DNA of 64,000 nt from Promicromonospora sukumoe (GTDB taxonomy: Bacteria; Actinomycetota; Actinomycetes; Actinomycetales; Cellulomonadaceae): positions 2,604,001 to 2,668,000 of the forward strand of contig NZ_JACGWV010000001.1 of assembly GCF_014137995.1 (NCBI RefSeq), in the 5' to 3' direction. Of the stretch, positions 53,386 to 61,884 are shown one piece after another (within the stretch, counting starts at the first letter, position 1; each line of letters opens with the position of its first letter). The notes under the pieces are model-generated. The model had not been told where the DNA came from. It saw only the letters and a program-made list of their open reading frames with translations, and did no database searches. Position numbers and translations under genes: made by a program.

Positions 53386-54270
53386 TCAGGGGGACGTGCG
53401 GCTCGGGTCCGGCTCCGGGGCGGGTCGCGCGGTGAGGGTGTAGGCGCTCTCGACGCGGTCGCGCAGGTGGTCCATGGTGCGGCGGGCGCGGGCGACGTCG
53501 GCCTCGACGTCGGCGGTGGCGACGGCGAGCCCGCCCTTGGCCCAGGTCTTGGCCACGATCTCGCCGGCGGGGTCGACGACCTTGGCCTGGCCGAGGAACC
53601 GGAGCCCGCCGAGCACCCCGGTCTGGTTGGCGGAGACCAGGTAGAGCTGGTTCTCGGCGGCGCGGGCGCAGTCGTAGAGGTCGAACAGGTGGGCCTGGCG
53701 GTCGTTGCGCAGCCGGTCGGACCGGTCGGTGACGCTGGCTGGCCAGGCGCTGAGGCACGCGATGACCTGGGCGCCGTCGAGCGCGAGCGAGCGGGCCGAC
53801 TCCGGGAAGGTCTTGTCGAAGTCGATGAGCATGCCGATGCGGCCCACGGGGGTGTCGAAGGCGTCGAAGCCGGTGCCGGGCCGGTACGCCTCCGACTCGC
53901 CGAGCGGCAGGTGCACCTTGCGGTGCACGCCCAGCACGCCGTCGCCGTGCACGCAGACGGCGGTGTTGTAGCGCACCTCGGCGCCGTCGGCCCGGGCGCG
54001 CTCGGCGATGCCGAAGCACACCACCATGTCGCCGGCCATCTGCCGGACCGCGGCGACCTCGGGCCCGTCGAGGTCGACCGCGGGCGGCAGCGGCTCGTCG
54101 GCCGGGTGGTACATGTCGTGCAGGTACCCGCCGATCGTGGCGTCCGGCAGCACGAGCAGGTCGACGCCGCGCTCGCGGGCCTGCTCGATGATACCGGGGA
54201 GCTTGGCGAGGGTGCGGTCGATGTCGCGGCCGAAGTGCGCCGCGACCGCGCCCATGGTCGTCGTAGGCAT
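53386..54270 (-). CDS. Nitrilase-superfamily protein lacking catalytic Glu and Cys (probable pseudoenzyme)
   Basis: This 294-residue carbon-nitrogen hydrolase homologue aligns along its full length with the active nitrilase at 55898. The fold and the lysine are kept (HRKVH, Lys118). The catalytic Glu is Asp (LPDATIGG, Asp43) and the nucleophile Cys is Asp (MLIDFDKTF, Asp150). It should not form the usual thioester. It may bind substrate, act as a partner or regulator of the true nitrilase, or use a different chemistry. The frame is intact and codon use is like its neighbours, so it is not decaying. Confidence 0.87.
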   Translation of the reverse strand: MPTTTMGAVAAHFGRDIDRTLAKLPGIIEQARERGVDLLVLPDATIGGYLHDMYHPADEPLPPAVDLDGPEVAAVRQMAGDMVVCFGIAERARADGAEVRYNTAVCVHGDGVLGVHRKVHLPLGESEAYRPGTGFDAFDTPVGRIGMLIDFDKTFPESARSLALDGAQVIACLSAWPASVTDRSDRLRNDRQAHLFDLYDCARAAENQLYLVSANQTGVLGGLRFLGQAKVVDPAGEIVAKTWAKGGLAVATADVEADVARARRTMDHLRDRVESAYTLTARPAPEPDPSRTSP

Positions 54271-54292
54271 GTGCGACAGCGTAGGTCTTCGG

Positions 54293-55606
54293 TCATCCCG
54301 CGGCGGGCAGGTCGAGGGCCTGCTCGGCCGGGCCGGCCCACGTCCCGCCGGCGCGCCAGGCGGCCACCTCGGCGGCCACGTGCTCGGTGTCCTGCGCGAT
54401 CCCCAGGAACCGGCCCGAGCCCCAGGTGTGCAGCCACGGCAGGCCCACGAAGGACAGGCCGGGCACGGGGCTCAGGCCGCGGACGTGCCGGGGGTGCCCC
54501 TCGTGGTCGAGCACCTCGGGCGCGAGCTCGTCGAGCCACGACCAGTCCGCCCGGAACCCGACGGACCACACGACGGCCGCGATCCCGGCGAGGTCGAGCC
54601 GTTCGGGCTCCGTCTCCGGCCGCCACACGGGGACGTACCGGTCCTCGGCGGGCGCGTCGATGCCCTGGGCCGCGATCCAGCGGTCGATGTCGTCCTTGAT
54701 GGACTCCGCGACCGAGTCGGCGTGGTCGAGGTCGTGCGCCAGCGTCGGGGCGAAGGTGAGAGTGCCGTCCACCCCCTCGTCGAGCACGCCCGTGGCCCGT
54801 CCGTACAGGCGCATCCCCCGGCGGGCGAAGTCCCGCAGGTCGATGTCGCGCCCGCCGTCGCGCCCCGTCACGTAGTGGTTGGTCGACTCGCGCTTGGCCA
54901 GGCCACGCGCGGCGACGGGCACGTCGTACACGCCCATCTCGGCGAGCCAGGTCATGCAGTCCTTGCCGCGGTACCGGCGCGCGACGCGGGGCGCGCGTCC
55001 GGCCGCGAGGTGCACCTCGCGGCCCGCGAGCAGCAGGTCCTCGGCGATCTGGGTGCCGGACTGGCCGGTGCCGACCACGAGCACGGGCCCGTCCGGGAGC
55101 GCGTCCGCGGAGCGGTACTCGTGGGAGTGCACCTGCGCCACCCGCGCGGGCAGGCGGTCCGCCCACGGCGGCACCACGGGCTCGTGGTACCCGCCGACGG
55201 CGGCCACGACGGCGTCGGCCGTGACCGTGCCCGCCGTCGTCGTGACCTCGAAACCGCCGCCCGGACGCGGCGCGAGCCGCGTGACGGCGACGCCCTCGGC
55301 GACGGGCGCGTCGAACGTGCCCGCGTAGCGGCGCACCCAGGCGTGCACCTCGTCGCGGCGCATGAAGCCGTCCGGGTCCGGGCCGTCGTACGGGTAGCCG
55401 GGCAGCCGGCACTGCCAGTTGGGCGTGACCAGGGTGAACGCGTCCCAGCGGCCGTCGCGCCACTCGTGCGCCACGGTGTCCCGCTCGACGACGAGGTGGT
55501 CGGTGCCGGCCCCCACCAGGTGGTGGCTCAGCGACAGGCCGGCCTGCCCACCGCCGACGACGAGCACGTCGTGGTGGGCGCCGTCCCGCACGCGTGCGGG
55601 CGTCAT
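54293..55606 (-). CDS. MSMEG_0569-family flavin-dependent oxidoreductase
   Basis: This 437-residue protein has FAD motif VLVVGGGQAGLSLS near the N-terminus and a second Rossmann motif VLVVGTGQSGTQIAEDL in the middle. Such a pair is typical of flavin monooxygenases that use NADPH to oxygenate N or S atoms. It is the standard flavoprotein of Nit1C-type clusters. Its start overlaps the stop of the upstream gene by ATGA. Confidence 0.88.
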   Translation of the reverse strand: MTPARVRDGAHHDVLVVGGGQAGLSLSHHLVGAGTDHLVVERDTVAHEWRDGRWDAFTLVTPNWQCRLPGYPYDGPDPDGFMRRDEVHAWVRRYAGTFDAPVAEGVAVTRLAPRPGGGFEVTTTAGTVTADAVVAAVGGYHEPVVPPWADRLPARVAQVHSHEYRSADALPDGPVLVVGTGQSGTQIAEDLLLAGREVHLAAGRAPRVARRYRGKDCMTWLAEMGVYDVPVAARGLAKRESTNHYVTGRDGGRDIDLRDFARRGMRLYGRATGVLDEGVDGTLTFAPTLAHDLDHADSVAESIKDDIDRWIAAQGIDAPAEDRYVPVWRPETEPERLDLAGIAAVVWSVGFRADWSWLDELAPEVLDHEGHPRHVRGLSPVPGLSFVGLPWLHTWGSGRFLGIAQDTEHVAAEVAAWRAGGTWAGPAEQALDLPAAG

Positions 55607-55905
55607 GCGGCACCTCCCGGCAGCGGCGGCTCCATCCGCAGCACCTCGACCTCGGCGGCGTCGTCGAACGCGGACGCCGTCTGCCGGATCTCGGCCTCCT
55701 GCTGCGCGGCGGACGCGCACCCCATGCCGTAGCGGGCGCGCACCCGGTCACTCGCCTCCTGTAGGGCCCTGCTGGAGCGCTCCACGAAGTCGGCCACCGG
55801 GTACCGGGACCCGGCCTGGAGGTGGTCGTGCATCACGAGGCTCGGCGAGTAGCAGCTCGCCGTGGTCCCGTCGGGCCAGCGCACGTCGAACGTCATCTCA
55901 GGCAT
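55603..55905 (-). CDS. MSMEG_0570-family small protein
   Basis: The 100-residue protein (MPEMTFDVRWPDG) is the short member always found in these clusters, labelled a nitrogen-starvation-response protein in family databases. It has no transmembrane segment or recognisable catalytic motif; the conserved part includes CYSPSLVMHDHL and RYGMGCASA. It overlaps the nitrilase stop by 8 bases and the flavoprotein start by 4. Confidence 0.8.
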   Translation of the reverse strand: MPEMTFDVRWPDGTTASCYSPSLVMHDHLQAGSRYPVADFVERSSRALQEASDRVRARYGMGCASAAQQEAEIRQTASAFDDAAEVEVLRMEPPLPGGAA

Positions 55906-56800
55906 GGGCCGCCTCCGTCCAGCGGGTGGCCTCGGGCGCGTCCGTGGCCGTGATCGCGCCGTACAGGTCCGGGCGGCGGTCGCGCAGGTGGAACATGCCG
56001 CCCCGCATGGCGCGGAACGTGCCCTCGACGTCGACCTCGGCGACCGCCAGGCCCGCGCCCAGCAGGGTCGTGGCCAGCACGTTCCCGCCCGGGTCGACCA
56101 CCTTGGCGTTGCCGACGTAGCGCAGCGACCCGAAGGTGCCCGACTGGTTGGACGCGATCCAGAACACCTGGTTGTCGAGCGCGCGGGCGGCGTCGAAGAG
56201 GTTGAACCGGTACGTCCACCGGTCCTGCTGCAGGTCCTCGGCGGTGGCGGTGCGGGCCGCGGGCCACGCCGAAAGGCTGACCACGATCTCCGCGCCGTCC
56301 AGAGCCAGTGCCCGGGCGGCCTCCGGGAAGGCCTTGTCGTAGCAGATCTGCAGCCCGATGCGGCCCACGGGGGTGTCGAACGCCCGGTAGGTGTCGCCCG
56401 CCGCGTACGACATGTTCTCGCCCAGCGGCTGGTGCACCTTGCGGTAGGAGCCGTACACGCGCTCCCCGTCGAGGCAGACCGCGGCGTTGTACCGGGTCTC
56501 GCCGTCGGCGTCGAGCTCGCAGAACCCGATGCAGACCACGGTCTGCCCCGCGAGCGCCTGGACGCGCCGGATCTCCGGCCCGTCCAGGCTGATCGCGGGC
56601 GGCAGCGAGCGGGCCGTGGTGCGCACGGTGTCCCCGTGGTTGCCGAGCGACGAGAGGTACCCGCCGATCGAGGCCTCGGGGAAGACGACGAGCTGGGCGC
56701 CCTGGGCACGTGCCTCGCCGAGCAGCTGCTCGATCAGGGCGTAGTTCTGCTCCAGGTCCCGCGTGAAGTTGGCCGACACGGCGGCCACGGTGATGCTCAC
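55898..56800 (-). CDS. Nitrilase (Nit6803/Nit1C type)
   Basis: The 300-residue enzyme keeps the catalytic triad Glu42 (VFPEASIGG), Lys121 (YRKVH) and Cys153 (QICYDK) of the nitrilase superfamily. Nit1C nitrilases hydrolyse nitriles to acid and ammonia, and in Pseudomonas the cluster is linked to growth on cyanide. It lies 22 bases after the MSMEG_0572-type gene and is followed by a tightly overlapping set. Confidence 0.9.
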   Translation of the reverse strand: MSITVAAVSANFTRDLEQNYALIEQLLGEARAQGAQLVVFPEASIGGYLSSLGNHGDTVRTTARSLPPAISLDGPEIRRVQALAGQTVVCIGFCELDADGETRYNAAVCLDGERVYGSYRKVHQPLGENMSYAAGDTYRAFDTPVGRIGLQICYDKAFPEAARALALDGAEIVVSLSAWPAARTATAEDLQQDRWTYRFNLFDAARALDNQVFWIASNQSGTFGSLRYVGNAKVVDPGGNVLATTLLGAGLAVAEVDVEGTFRAMRGGMFHLRDRRPDLYGAITATDAPEATRWTEAAHA

Positions 56801-56822
56801 TGCGCTGCTCCTCCGGTCGGTC

Positions 56823-57344
56823 TCAGAGGTTGTACGTCGAGTTGATGATGGCGCCCTTGCGCGCGTAGTGGATCACCGCGTCCTGCACGTCGAGCGGGTG
56901 CGCGGGGATCACGCCCTCGATGAGGTCCTCCTCGCGGGCGCCGTGCAGGGACAGGCCGAAGCGGCAGCAGAAGACGGTGCCGCCCTCGCCGATGAACGTC
57001 TTCAGGGCGTCGTTGATGTTCTGCTCGCCCGGGAAGGCGCTGTCGCCGGTGGTCGGGAAGCCGCGGGTGTCCAGGGCGTTGATCGCGCCGGGGCCGTAGA
57101 AGTAGATGGCCGACTCGAAGCCCTTCCGCAGCGCGCGGGTGGCCTGGAGGATCGCGACGAAGCTGACCGACGACTCGTGCGCGATGCCGTGCACGAGCGT
57201 GAAGTAGGCCTGGCCGGGCTCCGCCTGGTAGTCGGGGAAGATCTTGGTGGAGCCGTACAGGCTGCTGCCCTTCGGCAGCGACGGGTGCGGGATCTCCGCC
57301 AGCGAGGCGTCGATGTTGGCCTGGATCTGCTCGTCGTACGACAT
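56823..57344 (-). CDS. MSMEG_0572/Sll0783-family protein (DsrE-like)
   Basis: The 173-residue protein has a DsrE/DsrF-like alpha/beta fold: AYFTLVHGIAHESSVSFVAIL, FYGPGAINAL, then GTVFCCRFGLSLHG with adjacent cysteines. Cyanobacterial Sll0783 was reported as a nitrogen-starvation response protein. Its biochemical role is unknown; the Cys pair could carry sulfur. A 96-base gap separates it from the upstream GNAT-AIR gene. Confidence 0.83.
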   Translation of the reverse strand: MSYDEQIQANIDASLAEIPHPSLPKGSSLYGSTKIFPDYQAEPGQAYFTLVHGIAHESSVSFVAILQATRALRKGFESAIYFYGPGAINALDTRGFPTTGDSAFPGEQNINDALKTFIGEGGTVFCCRFGLSLHGAREEDLIEGVIPAHPLDVQDAVIHYARKGAIINSTYNL

Positions 57345-57440
57345 GGGTGCTCCTTCGGTCGGGACGGGTCCCGGGTGGTGGTGCGGATGGTGGGTGGTGC
57401 GGTTCAGGTGGGCGCGTCTCAGGCGCGGCCGGTAGTGCCG

Positions 57441-58859
57441 TCAGGCGCGGCCCAGGCCCGTGGCCGGGCCGTCGACGGCGGCGGTGGTCTCGCCGTCGGG
57501 CCAGCGCAGGCGGACGCCGGGCTCCGCGGTCAGCTCGCCGCACTCGGCGGTCGTGGCCAGGGGCGAGGTCATGCGCCCGGTACCGGGCGGGTCGGTGGTG
57601 AGCATCGCGAAGCCGGGGAAGCAGGTGAGCCAGTCCCCCGCCGCGGCGCCGTCGGGCGCGGGCACGGCGGCGACGTCGATCGTGGCTCCCGTCCCGGAGG
57701 CCTCGGCGAGCATGGCGGTGGTGCCGACGACGCCGGCCATGCTCACGTCCTTGGCGGCGTGCGGGCGGGCCGCGCCCACGGTGCCGGCCAGGTGCCGCAG
57801 CTCGGCCCCGGTGCGCGACGACGTGGAGTCCCACTGCCGGCCCTCGAAGCCCCGGCGCCAGCCGCCCGACAGGTCGGCGGTCAGCGACAGGGCGTGCCCC
57901 GCGCGTCCGCCGCCGCCGGGGACGGGGCGGTCGGTGCGGCCCAGCGCGGTGACCGACAAGGAAGCCGGGACGCCGAGCTGGGTGTGCCCGCCGAGCACCG
58001 GCACGCCCCAGGCCTGGGAGCCGCTGTGCAGGCCGTTGAGCACGCGGCGCGCGAAGGACGGCGTCGGCGCGCCGAGCGCGTCCATCAGGCCCGTGGGCTG
58101 CGCGCCCATGGCCGTGAGGTCGTTGACGTTGACCAGCACCGCGCACCACCCGGCCCACTCGGGGTCGCGCTCGATCATCGCGGGCAGGATCGCGTCGCAC
58201 GCGGCGACGACGTCGGTGCCGGGCACGGGGGCGCCGTCGTCACCCACGAACCCGGCGCCGCCCAGCGCGGCGGGACCGGTGTGCTCGCGCAGCGGCTCGA
58301 CCAGGGCCGCGAGCGCGGACTTGGTGGCGGCCACGAGGTCCGCCGCGCGGGTGACGGGCCAGCGCATGAGCACGTGCGGCCGGCCCTGCACGTCGGCAGT
58401 GCCCCAGGCCTGCCAGCCGAGCCGGTCGAACAGCGGTCGGTTGCGGACCTGGACGGTGGCCTCGAAGCGCAGCACGCCGAGCTCGGCCGCCCGGGCGCAG
58501 GCGGCCCGGACCAGGGCGGCGCCGATCCCGGCCGCGCCGCGCGCCCCGCGGGCGACGACGAGCCGGCTGCCGGTCCACCAGCCGATGTCCCGGCCCGCGG
58601 CCTCCAGCGCCTCGACGGCGGGCGCGAGGCGCACCCCGCCGAGCACGCGGTCGGCGGCGTCCACGGCGACCAGCACCTCGGTGCGGTCGTCCTCGTCGGT
58701 GCGGTCGAGGTCGTGCCCGTCGAACAGGCCCTGCTCCGCAACGAACACGTCGCGGCGCAGCGCGCGGTACGCGGTGACGTGCCGCGGCTCGGCCGGGCGG
58801 ACCGTCCAGGGTGCGGCCGACGGCAGCGCCGCGCCGGTCAGGGTGGGGACGTCGAGCAT
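57441..58859 (-). CDS. MSMEG_0567-family fusion: GNAT acetyltransferase plus AIR-synthase-like domain
   Basis: The 472-residue protein joins an N-terminal GNAT domain (about 15-170; VVARGARGAAGIGAALVRAA is the acetyl-CoA site) to a C-terminal PurM/AIR-synthase-like domain (about 180-460; NVNDLTAMGAQPTGLMDAL is its ATP/Mg site). In other Nit1C clusters these are separate genes. Such a protein could activate an amide or acid with ATP and acetylate an amine. The ATG is one base after the radical SAM stop (TGACATG). Confidence 0.88.
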   Translation of the reverse strand: MLDVPTLTGAALPSAAPWTVRPAEPRHVTAYRALRRDVFVAEQGLFDGHDLDRTDEDDRTEVLVAVDAADRVLGGVRLAPAVEALEAAGRDIGWWTGSRLVVARGARGAAGIGAALVRAACARAAELGVLRFEATVQVRNRPLFDRLGWQAWGTADVQGRPHVLMRWPVTRAADLVAATKSALAALVEPLREHTGPAALGGAGFVGDDGAPVPGTDVVAACDAILPAMIERDPEWAGWCAVLVNVNDLTAMGAQPTGLMDALGAPTPSFARRVLNGLHSGSQAWGVPVLGGHTQLGVPASLSVTALGRTDRPVPGGGGRAGHALSLTADLSGGWRRGFEGRQWDSTSSRTGAELRHLAGTVGAARPHAAKDVSMAGVVGTTAMLAEASGTGATIDVAAVPAPDGAAAGDWLTCFPGFAMLTTDPPGTGRMTSPLATTAECGELTAEPGVRLRWPDGETTAAVDGPATGLGRA

Positions 58860-58860
58860 G

Positions 58861-59928
58861 TCAGCCCCCGACCTGCGAGAGGGCGCTGCACGCGCCGCAG
58901 GCGGCGCAGCCGGCCTTCTGGTCGGCCCCGCGCATCCCGGCGGCGCCCAGCAGCGCGCCGACGCGGCGCGTGATGTCGGCGACCAGGGCGCGGTGCGGCG
59001 CGGGCACGCCGTCGACGTCGGTGGCGAGCGTGCCCGCCAGGGGCCGGAACGGGACGACGAACGGGTAGACGCCCATCTCGATGAGCTCCCCCGCGGCCTC
59101 GACCATCTCGTCCGGGTCCTCGCCGAGGCCCACGAGCAGGTAGGTCGAGACCTGGTTGCGGCCGAACACGCGCACCGCCTCGCGCCAGGCGGCGCGGTAC
59201 TCGTCGAGCGAGACGGTCGCCTTGCCGGGCATCCAGCGGCGGCGCACGTCGTCGTCCATGGACTCGACGTGGATGCCGATGGACCGCGCGCCCGCCTCGT
59301 ACAGGTCGGTGATCGCGCGCAGGTCGGCCGGGGGCTCGCACTGCACCTGGACCTGGAGCCCGGGCACCGCCTTCTTGACGGCGCGCACGCAGCGGGCCAG
59401 GTGCTTGGCGCCCCGGTCCCAGCCGTTGGAGGTGCCGGTGGTCATCACCATCTGCGAGACGCCGTCCAGCTCGTGGGCGGCGCGGGCCACCTCGGCGAGC
59501 ATGGCCGGCGTCTTGACCGCGATGGTGGTGCCCGACCGCAGCGAGGACTCGATGGAGCAGAACCGGCACCGCTCGCTCTCGTCGTAGCGCACGCACGTCT
59601 GCACCACCGTGGTGGCGAGCACGTCCTTGCCGTGCAGCTTGGCGATCTTGTCGTAGGGGGTCCCGTCAGAAGTGACCAGGTCATAGAATCGCGGGCGGGT
59701 GACGGGTTCCACGTCCATCCCGAGGTCCGCGCCGTCCAGGGTCAGGCGACCCTGCGTGACGACGTACGGGCTGTCGGGGTTGAGCGGGATCGCGGCACCC
59801 GCACCGCCGATGACGAAGTGTCCGTCGTCGCTCGGCCCCGCACCGCCGGCACGGCGGACCGGAGCGTCGCTGCGCACCCCGAGGAGCGCGAGGCTCACTC
59901 GGGTGGAGAGCTGATCGGTGGGCGACAT
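58861..59928 (-). CDS. MSMEG_0568-family radical SAM enzyme
   Basis: The 355-residue enzyme is the first gene of the cluster. Its radical SAM cluster ligands are spaced C-x8-C-x2-C (Cys112, Cys121, Cys124), not the common C-x3-C-x2-C. A further C-x2-C-x2-C triad sits at the C-terminus (Cys341, 344, 347), suggesting a second iron-sulfur cluster. The middle resembles BATS/biotin-synthase-like members. It probably builds the unusual core that the nitrilase and flavoprotein act on. The ATG lacks a Shine-Dalgarno. Confidence 0.88.
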   Translation of the reverse strand: MSPTDQLSTRVSLALLGVRSDAPVRRAGGAGPSDDGHFVIGGAGAAIPLNPDSPYVVTQGRLTLDGADLGMDVEPVTRPRFYDLVTSDGTPYDKIAKLHGKDVLATTVVQTCVRYDESERCRFCSIESSLRSGTTIAVKTPAMLAEVARAAHELDGVSQMVMTTGTSNGWDRGAKHLARCVRAVKKAVPGLQVQVQCEPPADLRAITDLYEAGARSIGIHVESMDDDVRRRWMPGKATVSLDEYRAAWREAVRVFGRNQVSTYLLVGLGEDPDEMVEAAGELIEMGVYPFVVPFRPLAGTLATDVDGVPAPHRALVADITRRVGALLGAAGMRGADQKAGCAACGACSALSQVGG

Positions 59929-59951
59929 GGCAACCAGTAGAGGTGCCAGTT

Positions 59952-59967
59952 TTTACCGTTTGGTTTC
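59952..59967 (-). promoter_or_regulatory. GlnR-like box before the nitrilase cluster
   Basis: On the minus strand GAAAC (59967-59963), six bases, then GTAAA (59956-59952) resembles the GAAAC-N6-GTnAC unit bound by actinobacterial GlnR. It lies 24-39 bases upstream of the radical SAM start in an AT-rich stretch. A further GTAAC lies at 59999-59995. The match is partial, but the cluster's link to nitrogen makes it worth noting. Confidence 0.35.
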
Positions 59968-59995
59968 ATTCGGAATACGAACATGTGACTTGGTG

Positions 59996-60802
59996 TTACA
60001 ACTTCGCGACCGGTCCTTGACGGTGATCCGGGAACCGGGACCGCAGGTAGTCGAAGAACTCACGGTCGTTCGTGACGGGATCCTGGAGCAGGACGGCGAC
60101 CACGTCCCGCGGGTCGGGGTGCGCGAAGCGCGTGGGTACCGAGGGCCGTTCCGCGGCGCCCCGCGACGCCGGCAGCCGCCGGCAGATCTCGGCGAGCACC
60201 GCCTCGGCCACCGCGTCCGGCCCACCAACCCCGGCGTCGACGACGACCGTGTCCGGATGGTCGGCGAACAGCGCGTCGTACCGGTCCTGGAGCCGCTGGA
60301 GGAACGCGACGATCGAGTCGGCGCCCACCTCGCGGACGAGCCAGTCGTCGTCCGCGACCAGGCAAGCCGCGCACGCCTCGACGTCGCCGCGCAGGTACAG
60401 GACCAGGTCCACGTCCGGGAGCGCGTCGCGCAGGAACGCGCACCGGTCGTCGAAGTCCTCGGGCTCCGAGTACGCCTGGAACGTCTGCCACCACCGGTCG
60501 TGGAGCACCACTTCGTACGCCCCGTACGCGTCGGCGAGGTAGGTGGCGCGCACGACGCCCTCGGTCAGGAAGACCTGCGTCTTCGTGCGTCTCGACACCG
60601 CCGACCAGTACGCCTGCGGGGCTCCGTGCACATCCCGCCCGTACGCCCTGAACAGGTCGAGCGTCACGGGCGCCATGGTCTCCGGCAGCACGGACCGCTC
60701 CGGCTCCAGGCCGTCGCGCAGGGCACGGACCACCGTCGACTTTCCCACCCCGTCGATGCCTTCGAGCACGATCCGGTATGGGCTGGGCTGCGTCGTCGTC
60801 AT
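59996..60802 (-). CDS. Thymidylate kinase-like P-loop kinase
   Basis: The 268-residue protein begins with the P-loop IVLEGIDGVGKSTVV and has DVDLVLYLRGDV in the core, as in dTMP kinases. It is about 55 residues longer than typical bacterial Tmk, with an extended C-terminus, and the DRx motif is LHDRWW. It may be a dedicated nucleotide kinase rather than the housekeeping enzyme. It is the first gene after the cluster promoter, on the same strand. Confidence 0.82.
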   Translation of the reverse strand: MTTTQPSPYRIVLEGIDGVGKSTVVRALRDGLEPERSVLPETMAPVTLDLFRAYGRDVHGAPQAYWSAVSRRTKTQVFLTEGVVRATYLADAYGAYEVVLHDRWWQTFQAYSEPEDFDDRCAFLRDALPDVDLVLYLRGDVEACAACLVADDDWLVREVGADSIVAFLQRLQDRYDALFADHPDTVVVDAGVGGPDAVAEAVLAEICRRLPASRGAAERPSVPTRFAHPDPRDVVAVLLQDPVTNDREFFDYLRSRFPDHRQGPVAKL

Positions 60803-60832
60803 GCTGCTCCTCCTGGGACGGGTCCAGGCAGG

Positions 60833-61807
60833 CTAGCCGTGCACCAGCTCGCGCAGCGCGACGTCGGAGGCCGCCTGCGCGGCACGGTCGTAGGTCGAGC
60901 TGAACGCCATGATCTCCTCCGCCCCCGTGGCCTCCGCCAGCCGGTCGAGCCGGCGCGCCACCGTGGCGGCCGAGCCGACGGCGCCCTGCGCGAGCTGCGA
61001 CTCGACCCGCTCGCGCAGCTGGCTGGTCCAGGTCTGGGCACGGATCGCCGCGACGGGCTCCAGCGGGCCGAACTCGCCCGTCTGCCGGGACCGGGCCATC
61101 GCCCACGCCTCCGGCAGCGCCAGCTCGCGGGCGTCGGCGTCGGTGTCCGCCACCAGCACGTCGGTCGAGACCGTGACCGACGGTTCCGGCGCGCGCGGCG
61201 AGGGCCGGAACTCCTTGCGGTAGGCCGCGAGCGCGTCCGTCAGCTCGGGCCGGTCGAGCAACGGCCCGCCGACGACGACGGGCAGCCCCAGCCGCGCGGC
61301 GACGGCGAGTCCCCGCCCGGTGGCGAGCACGAAGACCGGCACGGTGCGGTCCGCGACCGGCCGGGCGGTGACCGCCGCCGTGCCGTCGAGGTAGGAGCGC
61401 AGCTCCTCGACGTCCTCCACGAAGGTGTCCGGGGCGTCCGACCCGTGCCGCAGCGCCCGGCGCACGGGCGCCGTGAAGCCGAGGGTGCGCCCCACGCCGA
61501 GGTCCGCCCGGTCCGGGTAGAGGGCGTCGAGCATCAGGAACTGCTCGGCGACCACCAGCGGCTGGTGGTGCGGCAGCATCACCCCGCCCGAGCCGATCCG
61601 GATGCTCGTGGTGCGGGCCCCGAGCGCGCCGAGCAGGACGGGCGGCGACGCCGAGGCGATCCCCGGCACGGCGTGGTGCTCGGCCACCCAGAACCGGTGG
61701 TAGCCGAGCCGCTCGGCCGACACCGCCCGCTCGATCGTGTGGTTCAGCGCAGCGCTGTCGGGGTAGCCCGTACGGGTGCGGGAGCGGTCCAGCAGGGAGA
61801 GCCTCAC
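60833..61807 (-). CDS. LLM-class flavin-dependent oxidoreductase (MsnO8-like)
   Basis: The 324-residue luciferase-like TIM barrel carries GYHRFWVAEHHAVPGIAS, IRIGSGGVMLPHHQPL and VLATGRG, the usual MsnO8-family pattern. It is likely an FMN- or F420-dependent monooxygenase. The GTG at 61807 fits the family start (VRLSLLDRS), although no good Shine-Dalgarno is visible. It lies 30 bases upstream of the kinase gene. Confidence 0.85.
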   Translation of the reverse strand: MRLSLLDRSRTRTGYPDSAALNHTIERAVSAERLGYHRFWVAEHHAVPGIASASPPVLLGALGARTTSIRIGSGGVMLPHHQPLVVAEQFLMLDALYPDRADLGVGRTLGFTAPVRRALRHGSDAPDTFVEDVEELRSYLDGTAAVTARPVADRTVPVFVLATGRGLAVAARLGLPVVVGGPLLDRPELTDALAAYRKEFRPSPRAPEPSVTVSTDVLVADTDADARELALPEAWAMARSRQTGEFGPLEPVAAIRAQTWTSQLRERVESQLAQGAVGSAATVARRLDRLAEATGAEEIMAFSSTYDRAAQAASDVALRELVHG

Positions 61808-61884
61808 GTGAGGCGTCAACCACGCGGGGACCTGGGCACTTCCCGGTACGGCCGGCCGGAACCACGGGCAGCGAGACCCCGCGC

